Below are positions 1 to 10,349 of a DNA stretch of 64,000 nucleotides, one piece after another. This stretch comes from Thuidium tamariscinum (taxonomy: Eukaryota > Streptophyta > Bryopsida > Hypnales > Thuidiaceae), in contig OX344749.2 of assembly GCA_947034885.2 (NCBI GenBank), positions 27,481,501 through 27,545,500 on the forward strand, read 5' to 3'. Under the pieces are notes generated by a model. It ran no database searches and was not told the DNA's origin. It saw only the letters and a list, made by a program, of their open reading frames with translations. How positions within the stretch are numbered: position 1 is the first letter of the stretch; each line of letters opens with the position of its first letter. The position numbers and the translations under genes were made by a program.

Positions 1-82
1 CCAGCATGGGGAGCAGCACTGCCATCGCCAGCACCGCCACCGTGGTCGCCCACAGGCTGCTGTTACGGGAAGGTGTCCTCAT
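1..82 (-). CDS. Germin-like protein, N-terminal fragment cut by window edge (GLP1)
   Basis: Only the first 27 codons lie inside the window. Read on the minus strand from the ATG at 80-82 they give a start like MRTPSRNSSLWATTVAVLAM, followed by more of a hydrophobic signal peptide, almost identical to the complete GLP at 3492-4175. The 5' flank also matches that gene for more than 500 bp, including the TATA box, so this is the other member of a tandem pair. Whether the rest is intact cannot be seen. Inferred role: secreted cupin-fold protein like its neighbour. Confidence 0.85.
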   Translation of the reverse strand, partial: MRTPSRNSSLWATTVAVLAMAVLLPML

Positions 83-275
83 GATGCCCAGTGACATCGC
101 TGCCTCTCGGTTCTTTCTGCGGTGAATGTGGGGAATGATGAGTCGCAGGAGTACTTCAGTTGCAAGTGGAGTGCTACTTGGAGTACGTGAACAAGCGAAT
201 ATGGTACGGAGCAGGTAACTAGCTGGCTGGAGATGAGGAACGGTGGTTCTGTGATTATGGCTCATGTGGCCAGGG

Positions 276-283
276 CTTTTATA
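276..283 (-). promoter_or_regulatory. TATA box of GLP1
   Basis: Minus-strand TATAAAAG about 195 bp upstream of the GLP1 ATG. The same box lies at the same relative place before GLP2 (4341-4348), within duplicated flanking sequence. Confidence 0.6.
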
Positions 284-644
284 CTCGATCTGCGGAGGAT
301 CGATGAGCTCAAGTTCAACCCGAGCGTGTTTGAATCTCCACACCACGGGGTGGCATGAAGAAATGAAACGTCTGCATGAGATGTAGGGCACGCACCTATG
401 ATCCGTCCGTGTTGCGGGGAAAAGGGGTTTGCGAGTGCCTGCTCCGAAGTGCTGCCCTGGATGGATCAGTTGACGTGAGCTGCAACGTGCACTGCCAGGG
501 AAGGAAATCGACCGACTGCTTAAGACTTTACATGATTGGGAGGTGGGTCGTACCTTGGGTACGATCGAGGCGCAGCAGACGGCTTCCGAGTCAGCTTAAA
601 CTAGTGTGCCCTGTGCCGTTGCCGCTCTCAGCAATAATGGAATA

Positions 645-1010
645 GTAATTTTCTAATTCTTGAATTCATTAAAACTTTGAATTTCAATAACTTTCACACT
701 ATAGGTCCAAAAGCAGGAAACGAAGCCCAAGCACCCATCCTCGTGGAGAGCTTTCCAACCATGCCAAGAACCCGGCTTGGGGACACGGTCCGGGAGACCT
801 CAACTTGACAAATAAAACAAGACAAACAGTGTACCTTAAGGTATGGTAAATTTTATTAAAAATGGGGGTATTCCAAATCCCATTTTTCAAACCGCCTTGG
901 CAGACTTGTATAGATCTCAATGATCTATGACTGATTTAGATTTCAGAGCATGTAGTCAGACTCATTTTGGACTCACATAGATTTCAGTCATCTATAAAAT
1001 ATGTAGATCT
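645..1010. repeat. Dispersed repeat, copy 1 of 3
   Basis: The segment beginning with TTTTCTAATTCTTGAATTCA and running through ACACGGTCCGGGAGACCTCAA recurs in the second tandem unit (about 4975-5380) and, detached from any GLP gene, at about 10585-10810. The isolated third copy shows that this block moves or is copied independently of the tandem duplication. No terminal inverted repeats were evident. Confidence 0.6.
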
Positions 1011-1263
1011 CAAAAATCTGTGACTGGTTTTGATTTCAGACTGCACGTACAATTTGAACTGCACAAGGTGTCAAAGTAATGGAATACCGCCACTTTAATG
1101 AAAATTAGCTCTCAGGTTGTGAAGCTGTTTCCGGATCACTTCCGCGCTGCGCATGCGCTAGCGGAGGATGTCAAGTACGTTATAGAATCCAACTGCATTA
1201 TTGCTCGGTTCGATTGAAACTTTCAATCAGTGATCTTTTTGAAAGTCACAAAGCCGCACACGC

Positions 1264-1446
1264 ATGCACACGTGCTTGAGTTTTTTGGCCCAGGACGACG
1301 ACGATGATCTCATGCGGCGAAAATGGCGTGTGTATGAGGAAAATGGACGCGGCTGGATCACGAACTGGATGCCAAATAGGGATGGTTGTCTGTTTCTGAA
1401 GTACGAGCGGAAGTGCGTCGTCAAGTCAAGCCGGACTCTGAGATAG
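1264..1446 (+). other. Small open frame conserved in both tandem units, doubtful gene
   Basis: A 60-codon frame whose middle reads RRKWRVYEENGRGWITNW. The corresponding DNA at about 5579-5765 is very similar but carries small insertions (about 4 bp near 5640 and about 3 bp near 5700) that break the frame. The block is GC-richer than its surroundings. I do not recognise the protein. It could be a small exon, a remnant of a captured gene, or a chance frame in a duplicated upstream region. Confidence 0.2.
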
Positions 1447-1462
1447 GCGCTTGCGTGGTCCC

Positions 1463-2489
1463 TGAAAAACAAGATTGTTCATAACTTTTACAGAATTAAT
1501 TCAAATGGAATAAATAAAAGCTTCATATATAGATAAAAATATAATCTATAAGATTAAAAAATTAATTAAGTAATTTCAATTTTTTTTGGATTTATTTTTC
1601 TGCTGGCCAAGTTTTAGTTTTAGTTTTTTGTGGTATAACTTTTGCTCTCAAGCACCAATTAAAATAAAAATTATATTTAGAAGTAATTTCAAATGTTATG
1701 TGAGTTGGGAATTTTTGGAAATAGAAACTATGAAAAGTTCAAAATTATATTCCCACATAGCTAATCTATTTTTTTGACTTATGCAAAAGTTTCAAAAAGT
1801 TTCACTTAAAACTAAGGTTATTGAAAACTTTCCAAATTTCAAATTGTCTGATTGTCTTTAGACGGGAGTCAGGGGACAATGGACTTTTAGGGGTTAAAAT
1901 TTTATATTGTTTAGACTTTAGAGCTATTCATGATTTAATTTTTTCCCCAATCTTTAAATCTACTTAACAATTATATGAACTTTTAAGTGTTAAAATTTTA
2001 TATTGTTTAGAGCTATTCATGATTTAATTTTTTTCCTAATCTTTAAATCTACTTAACAATTATAAGAAATACAAAAATCAAGTTTATTTTGGATTTTTCT
2101 TTTTTTGAGTTTCTCAACTCAATTCTCTACTATAAAGTTTTTTTACCTCAACCTTTGTATCAGAGCAATTTTGACTGAAGTCAAGATTGAAGATTAAAAG
2201 TCATATAATCTAGTCATATAAGGTGAATTTTTTTTCTTCTCTTCATGTCTTGCAATCTATGCAATCTTCATTTCTGAAATTTCTTCTACATGTCTTACAC
2301 AAATCTAGTGCAAGATCCTATGGTTAGAGATGGAAAAAAATTTCAAATTTTTTTGCTCTTTGCAAAAGAATTGGCAATATTGGAGTGGCTTGTCATGAAC
2401 ACTGAATGTCAACCACGAAATTAAGAAGATAACTCCAATTCTCTACAATTACAACGTGCTCAGTTTCAAAACCACGAAAAAATATTTTC
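1463..2489. other. AT-rich spacer with diverged transposon remnant
   Basis: No gene seen. From about 2200 to 2390 the sequence resembles the inner part of the TTAA-flanked element family at 13837-14809 and 51941-52883 (for example a CAAGATCCTATGGTTA motif), so this is probably an old fragment of that family. Confidence 0.4.
1882..2064. repeat. Direct duplication, period about 97 bp
   Basis: Two adjacent copies start with ACTTTTAGGGGTTAAAATTT (1882) and ACTTTTAAGTGTTAAAATTT (1979). Both run through TTTAGAGCTATTCATGATTT and CTTTAAATCTACTTAACAAT. The first copy has an extra ACTTTAG-like insertion. Noncoding. Confidence 0.75.
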
Positions 2490-3491
2490 TTACACAATCT
2501 ACACAACTCCTGAAGACGTGTAAGAGGATACACAATACGTCACGCAGTGCACAATTGTTTGATAATTCGTCGATTGAGCAGACACAGAACCTGCACTAAT
2601 TAGGCATAACTTAGTCGACCTTAATGCTAATGAAGCTATCCGACGCTGACCGTGGACCCCAGCATCATGATGATTCCACAACCTCATGAACGCATATCCA
2701 TTTCAGTCATCGATCTGCTTTCTACACGGTATTCAAACGAATCGATTCATTCGGCAGAGTACGTGACCAGAGAACAAATCCTTTGGGCACCTGTCTACGT
2801 GAGTGACTGAGTACCTTAGTCAGGAAGGATTACAATGCTCGCCTAGCTTTAATTTCCTCTCGATTCGATCAAATGAATAAACTCCTGCAACACAATTATG
2901 ACCATTGCACGCCACACATACAATATGCAGACGAGCGAGACAGTAAATTACTCACGCGTTCTTCGTTGCAATACTCACCGACTCATGAATGTATTCAAAT
3001 CAGAGGCCCTGATCGAGAGCGAGGCGCGCCTGAGCGGCTTTATTCAATTACATATTGTGCGGCAGTGCTCACTGAATGCAACCTGCCGCTAGCATGGATC
3101 GATCAAAGACTGAGGTCACGAGTCTCGAATGTATCTATCAGGGCGATCTAGCACACACTCACCATCCAGCCAAGACCGGCCAAGTTCTAAGTGAGACTAG
3201 TCGACGTGCGCTGCATGCAGTCGAGCTAGATTCCCAGCCGGTCCAGCTTCCTAGTGACGTATTATTAATTATCTACTACTTCGCTACTCAAGCAAACCAA
3301 CTTGCAAATGTGACAAATTAGAAATGAACAAGGGTAACTGAAAACTCTAATTGCGGTTGCACTTGTTGATCATTCATCGGAGTGATGCAGAGGAGTTCGT
3401 AGATCAGATCATTGCAAATTGCAAATTCGCATGAACGCGCCTTGCTACCCAGCTCCCCCAAATGGATGCGGCGACTTGCTTGATTCTTGGC
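2490..3491 (-). other. GLP2 3' untranslated and downstream region
   Basis: From the GLP2 stop down to about 2985 this resembles, in the opposite orientation, the region after GLP3 (22260-22720). Shared blocks include GCTTGAGTAGC, a GTAGATAATTAATAAT stretch, GACTAGTCTCACTT and GAGCACTGCCGCACAAT. So GLP2 and GLP3 share their 3' flanks although their promoters differ. Small frames in this stretch are not conserved and are not called as genes. Confidence 0.6.
3039..3044 (-). terminator. Likely polyadenylation signal of GLP2
   Basis: Minus-strand AATAAA in the context TTGAATAAAGCC, about 450 nt after the stop codon. The same context is present 390 nt after the GLP3 stop (22649-22654), one of the best-kept parts of the shared 3' flank. 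Confidence 0.55.
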
Positions 3492-4175
3492 CTAGGGGAA
3501 CTGCTCCTCGATGTACTTCACGGTGTCCTTGCCGATGCGGAAGCCCTTCTCCAGCACCTCGTCGCTCACGGGTGGGTCACTGCCGAACAACGCCGTCGCA
3601 ATCTTCTGCACGCCGGGGTTCTGGCTGCTCAAGGCGCCAAACGCCACCGCCTGCCCCTTGCCCACATTCAGCTGGAAGTGCACCAGGCCGCGCGGGAACA
3701 CAAACAGCTCGCCCTTTTGGATGGTAGTGGCCCACAGCTTGTTGTTGGTGTCCACGAAGCCCACGTACAGCTCGCCCTCGATGACGAAGAGGAGCTCCGT
3801 GGCGCGCGGGTGTGTGTGCGGGGGGTTGATACCACCCTTGTTGAAGTCAATGCGCGCGGCGGAGATGCCGAGCGTGTTCAAGCCGAAGAAGCCGTTCACG
3901 ACGTTCGCCGCCGTGACCACGGCCTGGTCCTTGTTGTCCTTGGCTATGTATGCGGGCTTCTTGAGTTGTTCGGACTTGAAGTCGCTGGCGTACACCTTGG
4001 CTGCGGGCTTGCAGGGGAAGCCGTTGATGGTGTTCCCTGTGGAGTTGTCGGCGACGCAGAAGTCCTGGAGCGGATCCTCATCGGCGGCCATGGCCAGCAT
4101 GGGCAGCAGCACTGCCATCGCCAGCACCGCCACCGTGGTCGCCCACAGGCTGCTGCTACGGGAAGGTGTCCTCAT
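3492..4175 (-). CDS. Germin-like protein, complete (GLP2)
   Basis: A 227-residue secreted cupin. Residues 1-30 form a signal peptide (basic start, hydrophobic core, AMA cleavage motif before ADEDPLQDFC). Cys40 and Cys55 are the usual germin disulfide pair. Germin box 1, GGINPPHTHPRATELLFVIEG, supplies metal ligands His120, His122 and Glu127; box 2, GELFVFPRGLVHFQLN, supplies His166, so the Mn-binding set is complete. Asn44 in NST is a possible N-glycosylation site. No intron; the length is typical of the family. GLPs act in the plant cell wall or apoplast, some as superoxide dismutase or oxalate oxidase; which activity applies cannot be read from the sequence. It is the downstream member of a tandem pair with GLP1 and an inverted relative of GLP3. 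Codons are strongly GC-rich against AT-rich surroundings. The start is fixed by the signal peptide and by conservation of the GGGCATCATGA context in GLP1. Confidence 0.95.
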   Translation of the reverse strand: MRTPSRSSSLWATTVAVLAMAVLLPMLAMAADEDPLQDFCVADNSTGNTINGFPCKPAAKVYASDFKSEQLKKPAYIAKDNKDQAVVTAANVVNGFFGLNTLGISAARIDFNKGGINPPHTHPRATELLFVIEGELYVGFVDTNNKLWATTIQKGELFVFPRGLVHFQLNVGKGQAVAFGALSSQNPGVQKIATALFGSDPPVSDEVLEKGFRIGKDTVKYIEEQFP

Positions 4176-4340
4176 GATGCCCAGTGACGTCGCTGTCTCT
4201 CGGTTGTTTCTGCGGTGGAAGAGCTTGAATGTGGAGTGCTACTTGGAGTACGTGAACAAGCGAATATGGTACGGAGCAGGTAACTAGCTGGCTGGAGATG
4301 AGGAACGGTGGTTCTGTGATTATGGCTCATGTGGGCAGGG

Positions 4341-4348
4341 CTTTTATA
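4341..4348 (-). promoter_or_regulatory. TATA box of GLP2
   Basis: Minus-strand TATAAAAG, about 170 bp before the GLP2 ATG and in the same setting as the GLP1 box. Upstream motifs such as AGATTCAAACACGC are shared with GLP1 only, so GLP3 is probably regulated differently. Confidence 0.6.
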
Positions 4349-4657
4349 CTCGATCTGCGGAGGATCGATGAGCTCAAGTTCAACCCGAGCGTGTTTGAAT
4401 CTCCACGCCACGGGGTGGCATGAAGAAATGAAACGTCTGCATGAGATGCAGGACACGCACCCATGGTCCGTCCGTGTTGCGGGGAAAAGGGGTTTGCGAG
4501 TGCCTGCTACGAAGTGCTGCCCTGAATGGAGTCTTGATCAGTTGACGTCAGCAGCTACGTGCACTGGGGCGGAAATCGACATGCTTACATTGGGAGCTGG
4601 GCCGTACCTTGGGTACGATCGAGGCGCAGCAGACCGCTTGTGAGTTAGCTGAAACTG

Positions 4658-4930
4658 AGGTGGGTACACCTAAAAGCGCCACGTATTGGTACTGTGCCTA
4701 GTTACTATTATGAAACTATTCAAATTTTCATATAGTCTTGTTGGCAAGTGAAAGCACGTTCCAATGCACCAAAAAACATAGCATTGGGATAGAGAATGCA
4801 AAAGTTATTAATGGTCAAAGTGTATTTCTAAAAGTGCCATCTACAGCCTGTGAACATGAATGACTTTGGAAATGTACACCCCATGTAGATGGCACTTTTA
4901 GATCAAGTGTGCTTTTAGATGTATCCACCT
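4658..4930. mobile_element. 273-bp TA-flanked MITE in GLP2 promoter region
   Basis: Terminal inverted repeats AGGTGGGTACACCTAAAAGC and, from the other end, AGGTGGATACATCTAAAAGC. It is absent from the matching place in tandem copy 1, where the host reads AAACTAGTGTGCC; here the flanks are AAACTG and TAGTGTGCC, consistent with a TA duplication with one change. A second copy of exactly the same length lies at 6159-6431. A TA target with this size suggests a Stowaway/mariner-type MITE. It lies about 480 bp upstream of the GLP2 start. Confidence 0.85.
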
Positions 4931-5578
4931 TAGTGTGCCCTGTGCCGTTGCGATAGTCAACATTGAAGTAAAAGTAATTTTCTAATTCTTGAGTTCACAA
5001 AAACATCGAAATTCAATAACTTCCACACTATAGGTCCAATGGTACGAAAAGAAGCCCATGCACCCTTCCTACCAACTTGGGGACACACATTTGGGGGGAT
5101 CCCAATGGTACAAACAAAACAAAACAAAGAAGGTATCTTTAAGGTATAGTGAATATTATTAAAAATGGCAATATTCTATATGCCATTTTTTGAACCGCAT
5201 TGTCTGAACTGAATACTAACATCTAAGACTGGTATAGATTTTAAGGCATTTAGAACTCCTATAGATCTCAAAGATCAATGACAGATTTCGATTTCAGAGC
5301 ATGCAGCCAGATACATTGTGGAGTCATGTAGATTTCAGGCATCTATGGAACATGTAGATCTCAAAAATCTATGGCAGGTTTAGATTTCAGACCAGTGCAG
5401 AAAGTGTCGAAGTAATGGAATAACGCCATTTTAATGAAATTCGTCATCCCGTTTGAAGCTGTTTGCGGATCACTTCCGAGCTGCGCATGAGCAAGCGGAT
5501 GAAGTTAAGTTATAGATTCCAACTGCATTATTGCTCGCCTCGATTTCAATCAGTGATCTTTTTGAAACTCGCATGCAC

Positions 5579-5765
5579 ATGTGCTTGAGTTTTTTGGCCC
5601 AGGAGGACGACGACGATGATCTCATGCGGCGAAAATGGCGTAATTGTGTACGAGGAAAATGGACGCGGCTGGATCACGAATTGGATGCCAAATAGGGATG
5701 TGGGTTGTCTGTTTCTGAAGTACGAGCAGAAGTGGCTGGTCAAGTCAAGCCGGACTCTCAGATAG
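5579..5765 (+). pseudogene. Frame-broken counterpart of the 1264-1446 open frame
   Basis: Very similar DNA to 1264-1446, but the 60-codon frame is disrupted by two small insertions. This is evidence either that copy 2 has decayed or that neither copy codes for protein. Confidence 0.25.
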
Positions 5766-6090
5766 GCGCATGCCTGGGTCCCGAGTTGCGTCTGAGGATA
5801 AGCTGCTCTCGAACCCAATCGGAGCAGAGTCACGGCGGGGCTCCACGGGTAAAGAAAAAAACTTCTCAATCTGTCTTTACAGGATCGGTCCTCTCCTATA
5901 ATTCAAGGAGAGAGAGAATTACACCCTCGTTCTTTTGACCAGTGGAAATAGTGAGGAAAAGGTGGGATGGTAGATGAGTCCTATCATTGAGCAGGGAGTG
6001 GAAACTATGCATCACTTTCCAAGTTTCCATGTTAAATTGGTCTAATTGCGAGCTCCACTTAACATTCAAGTGGGGCTAATGAATTTTCCA

Positions 6091-6522
6091 TGTAAACTAC
6101 CCCATTACAGAATAAATGGGAGCACACCCATTGTGGGTCAGATTGTAGTGATGGTGTAAGGTAGGTACACCCAAAATGGCACCTGACCTTAAAGCACTCT
6201 GTACAACTTGCATACATTTTCAAAATCGGTCATGTACCCAGATTGTAGATGGCGCTTTTAGAAACATACTTTGACTGTTAATAACTTTTGCATACGGTAC
6301 CAAAATCCACTGTTCTTTGGTGCGTTGAAACATGCTTTCACTCACCAACAAGACTGTAAAAAAATCTTAACAACATAATAACAGGAACTAGGCACAATAT
6401 GAAAAACTAGAACTTTTGGGTGTACCTACTTTACATTCAAGTTCTTAAATGTACATAGTCACCACTACAATCTGACCCGCAATGGGGCTGATTCCATTTG
6501 GTCCATAATGGGATGATTTACC
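6091..6522. mobile_element. Foldback element interrupted by a MITE
   Basis: The left part (TAAACTACCCCATTACAG through GGGTCAGATTGTAGTG) is repeated in reverse complement at the right (CACTACAATCTGACCC through GATGATTTACC). Arms are about 65 bp each without the insertion at 6159-6431. Outer ends are only moderately matched, and no target duplication was resolved. Confidence 0.55.
6159..6431. mobile_element. 273-bp TA-flanked MITE, second copy
   Basis: Ends AGGTAGGTACACCCAAAA and, from the right, AAGTAGGTACACCCAAAA, with TA on both sides (6157-6158 and 6432-6433). It has the same length as the copy at 4658-4930 and shares internal phrases such as AGATGGCGCTTTTAGA (compare AGATGGCACTTTTAGA), in opposite orientation. 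It is inserted inside the foldback element 6091-6522. Confidence 0.85.
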
Positions 6523-7506
6523 TTAATCATGGAAGGACAAAGCCAATGACCATGTGATCTTCTTCCATATCCTATTATCCTTGACTTTGTTTGCACCTAA
6601 ATTTGAATGTTGAGCCCTTGTTTGTTTTTATTTTTTAGGGATGAAAATGAAATCGCCTATCATCATCAAAGAATTTTTAGATTTCTTGAATCATGATTTC
6701 AAATTATCACCATTTTTGAAATATAATGTGACAAAAATTCATTTTTGATTCAAAATTAGCCCCCAATATCCAAGGTTGTCTATATCACATCACATCACAT
6801 CATAAGATGTCATGAAATGATGTGATGTGGTAGTCTTAAAGTTTGTCACAATGGAATAATCCAACTATTTGGATGGAATGTTATTAAATCATGTAGAGAG
6901 AATGACAATCATAAATTAGACTAACATATCAAAAGTAGTACTACGTATTGGCCTAGGGTGTGCATTATTCAGGTTGAATTTATGTTGAATTAAAAATGTT
7001 TTTTTAGTTCTAGCTCTGATATTCTATCTTTGCCTTTATTTGGCAATAATGGCTATTTTTAAAATGAATTTTCAACTGAATTTTCTAATTTAAAAAAAAT
7101 AGAAATGTAGAAGTCACATTTTCTAGCATAATTTGTAGCACGTGGATCAACATAGTATTTCAAGGTACATATAAAGACTTAATAGTACTATTAGGGAGTA
7201 GGAAGCCATAGTGCCTTCAATTTCTTCATGATATTTCTTTTATGGCAAAATTAAGAATTGCAATTCATCCTCGTCATTCATCCTTGCTATGCATTGATGA
7301 ACATAACAAGTTGTTTAGATAGTAGATTTTAAATCCAATTGACTATTTTGATGACATATTCTATGCTCCAAATAGTACTGAAGGTGAATGATAGTACAAC
7401 AAGTACAAAAATGCTAAAAATAAAAAATGCAACAAATAGTACAAGTGTTTCTTGTAGTCATCTAGAAGTCCACAAAGTGTTTGTTCTTTTGCATGTATGT
7501 CAAAAC
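6523..7506. other. AT-rich spacer, no gene seen
   Basis: A short perfect-looking hairpin, CACATCATAAGATGTCATG with surrounding CACATCA/TGATGTG runs, lies at about 6787-6831. From about 7440 the right end of an older GGGTSATTGC-family element appears (AAATAGTACAAGTGTTTCTTG); it is the host into which the element at 7511-9037 inserted and it resumes at 9042-9380. Confidence 0.4.
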
Positions 7507-7844
7507 ATGTGGATCATTGCAAGAAACACTTATACTATTTTCTATCACCCGTTACATCCTCAATTTTTTGGCCATTATTTTATCATTTTGTGTCCAAATG
7601 ACTCAAAATTTATGGTTAAGGTTCTTATGACTATTGTACATGTTTCTAATATTCTGATATTTTTCAAAAAAATTTACTATTTAATTATGGCCCCTAATAT
7701 TATGTAACACTTACCATTTTTGAGGTAGTTTAACAAAGTAATACCCAAGGAAATGAATTTAGAGCTAAAATATAGAAGACTTGGTCTTGTAGTATATTTT
7801 TAGTAAGTGTTCAAAGTATTTTTAAAAATATATCATTAGATGTT

Positions 7845-8102
7845 TTTTGGGAGATTAGAAGACTGTTTTAGCCCTCTTTCCAATGCTGTGAACAGTCAGA
7901 AAACTCAGAATAAAATATAATAAATTCTTTTATAATTTTTTTAATAATTTTTAAAAAAATTCCAAAAATAATAATAATAATAATTTTTTTAATATTATTA
8001 TCTGACGTGGCAGTCTCTTGACCACGTCAGATTATAGATGCGGTAGTTCACGATCACGTTCCCACAATTAGGAACTCACAATCTTCTAAACTGCAGAAAA
8101 AA
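7845..8102. mobile_element. Diverged, inverted relative of the CATAAGAGGATT MITE
   Basis: GGGAGATTAGAAGACTG at the left, then CTGACGTGGCAGTC and GGAACTCACAATCTTCTAAA, follow in reverse the order of motifs seen in the MITE at 8103-8438. The two sit back to back, so this is either an older copy beside it or the left part of a larger element into which the 8103-8438 MITE inserted. Exact left boundary not resolved. Confidence 0.5.
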
Positions 8103-8438
8103 CATAAGAGGATTTCTAATTGGTTTACAAGATTGTGAGTTCCCAAACGCTGGGAACGCTTTGGGAACTTTGGGAACGCAATGCTGATGTGGTCGAGTGA
8201 TTGCCATGTCAAAAAATACTAATTATTTATTAATTTTAATTAATTGTTTAATATTTTTTAAATATTTTTTTGAAAAAAAAATTTTAATCATTTTTTTGCT
8301 TTTTAATACATTCTGAAGTTTTTTGGAATTTTTTTTTTTTTTGCAAAATTCAAAAAATCAGACCAGCAGAGGGCTGGTCTGCAGCAGTGGGACAATTTCA
8401 GGGAACACCCTTGAAATAGGGCCAGAAATCCTCTTATG
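8103..8438. mobile_element. CATAAGAGGATT MITE, copy 1
   Basis: Ends CATAAGAGGATTTCTAA and, from the right, CATAAGAGGATTTCTGG. Internal landmarks are TTCCCAAACGCTGGGAACG, an AT-rich middle, and AGACCAGCAGAGGGCTGGTCT, a small hairpin. Two more copies lie at 30734-31058 and 31572-31900. A target duplication is not clear: TA works if the flanking CA and TG are not part of the end repeat. Confidence 0.85.
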
Positions 8439-8685
8439 CATTTAATGAATTAAATGTCATGAGGAAATTTACAAAATGAGCCTCGTTCAGCTTGCATTTT
8501 GAAATATATAAATAATTATTTTGGTGGTTTATTGGTGAATGACCATCTTTATAGAATTGTTGAAAATGAAAAATATATATTTTATTTTATTTGAATTATT
8601 TATTTTCTTTAGATTTTGCACTTTTCTAGTTCTCCTACTTGGAGGTTTTTTAACAAATTTCCTTTGGTTGTTACCTTCATTTTAA

Positions 8686-8905
8686 CCCTGAAGTGCTTTG
8701 ATGTCCATATTCTAAACAATGACAAAGGGCTTCAAGGCACTGTTTCATCCAACCAACTTCTCATTTATCAAATTGAATACTTGAATCTAGAAAAGGCAAC
8801 CTTCCTTAATGACCAAATTCATTAAATTCTGGTGAATGATATATCTGTACAAAGCTATAAGCAAAAATGTGCAAAAATTCAAAAAAGGATTGAGACGTTT
8901 TAGGG
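8686..8905. mobile_element. TTAA-flanked 220-bp element
   Basis: CCCTGAAGTGC at the left and, read inward from the right, CCCTAAAACGTC, flanked on both sides by TTAA (8682-8685, 8906-8909). The uninterrupted D copy at 11037-11757 reads CATTTTAAAGGTGTATAC at this place, so removing the element plus one TTAA restores the host. A TTAA target with CCC ends is what piggyBac-like elements leave. Noncoding. Confidence 0.8.
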
Positions 8906-9037
8906 TTAAAGGTGCATACATTGGTCATTTTTTTAAATTAAAAATTATATATTTTCCTAATTTTAAGTATTCTAAAAAATATCATGAGTACTGGTGCAAA
9001 ACGCAACAAATAGTCAAGGTGTTTCTTGAAATCACCC

Positions 9038-10349
9038 ATGTCAAAAGTTATTTTGGTGCAGTTTTCTCGGTGAAAGTTCATTTCCATAAAGTTTCTACAA
9101 ATGGTAAATTTTCTTAAAAAAAAATTTCTTTCTATTTTGTATTAATTAAAACATCAAAGTATATATTTTGTCTTGATTTTGGCACTTTTCTAGTTCTCCT
9201 ACTTAGAGAATTTTTTATAAATTTCCTTTGATAATTACCATCATCTTAAAGATACATGCATTTTTCCTATTTTAAAAAAAACTCCTTAAAAATTAATTTC
9301 CTAGTTTTAAAGTACTCTAGAAAAACTCATAACTAAAGTATTGTTATAAAATGTAAGAAATAGTACAAGTGTTTTGTTCAGCGATCCAATTCTATAAAAA
9401 AATTAAAAATTTATCTATATGTATAAATTGTAATGAAGAATATTCTATTATTCTGGTATCTACAATACTTTCATACCATTTTGTAAATAGAAATTCAATA
9501 GACTATGAAAATAGGTCAAATGTTCAATTAATATGCAATAAATTATTTGAATTTCAATTTTTAAAATTAATTTACTAATTTAAAATTAGAAAAAAATTGA
9601 CTAAGAAAGCATTACTAATTGTGGGTACCAAATTCTAAAATAAGCATTTGCTTGATTCAAATTTGAATGAAGAGCAAGGAGAGGAAAGCTCAAGGAAGTC
9701 ACCCTACGAAAAGTACAAACTACATGAGTTAAACTATATGGTGTATTTTATTCATTGGAGGAAAATTTTATAAATGATTTGGATTCACTTTAGTCTAAAT
9801 TTAATTACTGAAATATCATTATATGTAATATAGGGTATTGAAAAATGTCTTGATTTTAAATAAAAGTAGATACAAATCAGTGTGAATAAAATTAGAGAAG
9901 AAAAAAAATTAATTTTAAGATTGGTATAATCTTCAATCTTTCTAATTGAGGAATGAAAAATAATGTGTTTTTAACCATTTAATACCTTGCATTTGTATTA
10001 ATATGCATTAGATTTTGAGCACTTTATTTCCAAGATTGATACCAATAAAATAAACAGGTTTAAAGTAGAAATTAATTATAAAAATGTATTTTCAATTGGA
10101 GTAGGAGTATTTTGTTAAAATTAGAGAACCATTCTATGATGGAATTGGAAGATCATAGTGTGTATTTGAACTGGAATATGCACATTCAAAATTGAGATTT
10201 TTGAAAATGTGTTCCTTTGGAGTTAAATAGAATTTTGGTTAAAATTCAAAATAAAACTAAAGAGATTCATCAATATTTATTCTCATCAACTCCTCACTAC
10301 AACCATTAATATCAAGAATAATAGGCTTAGAAATAATTAATTGTCAAGT
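9038..10349. other. AT-rich spacer with transposon remnant
   Basis: 9042-9380 is the right part of the older host element interrupted at 7506 (it ends in GAAATAGTACAAGTGTTTTG). Beyond that I see no gene and no clear repeat; short open frames are AT-driven. Confidence 0.4.

Larger units (their letters stand above)
1..1462. repeat. Tandem duplication, copy 1 (GLP 5' end plus upstream region)
   Basis: This stretch matches 4092 to about 5785 in the same orientation: signal-peptide coding start, 5' leader, TATA region, an AT-rich segment from 645, and a block around 1240-1445. Homology stops near 1462 and about 5785, where the sequences diverge sharply. The left end is beyond the window. Copy 2 carries one extra 273-bp insertion (4658-4930). 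The unit spacing, about 4.1 kb measured at the two start codons, is the length of one GLP gene plus its flanks. Confidence 0.85.
4092..5785. repeat. Tandem duplication, copy 2
   Basis: Direct repeat of 1-1462 (see there). It differs by a 273-bp transposon at 4658-4930 and many small indels. Homology ends soon after the block with GACTCTCAGATAGGCGC, near 5785. Confidence 0.85.
7511..9037 (+). mobile_element. GGGTSATTGC-family element, D type, with three nested insertions
   Basis: Starts GGATCATTGCAAGAAACACT and ends GTGTTTCTTGAAATCACCC, with exact 4-bp duplications ATGT at 7507-7510 and 9038-9041. The body matches the uninterrupted D copy at 11037-11757. It is expanded by an insertion complex at about 7845-8450 and a TTAA-flanked element at 8686-8905; removing these leaves about 0.7 kb, the normal D length. 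No transposase frame. Confidence 0.85.

Noticed and set aside
3462..4287. Long plus-strand open frames overlapping GLP2 (241 and 258 codons)
   Set aside because: They are antisense to a complete GLP with signal peptide and both germin boxes; GC-rich codon usage opens the opposite frames. The same happens antisense to GLP3 (21533-22277).
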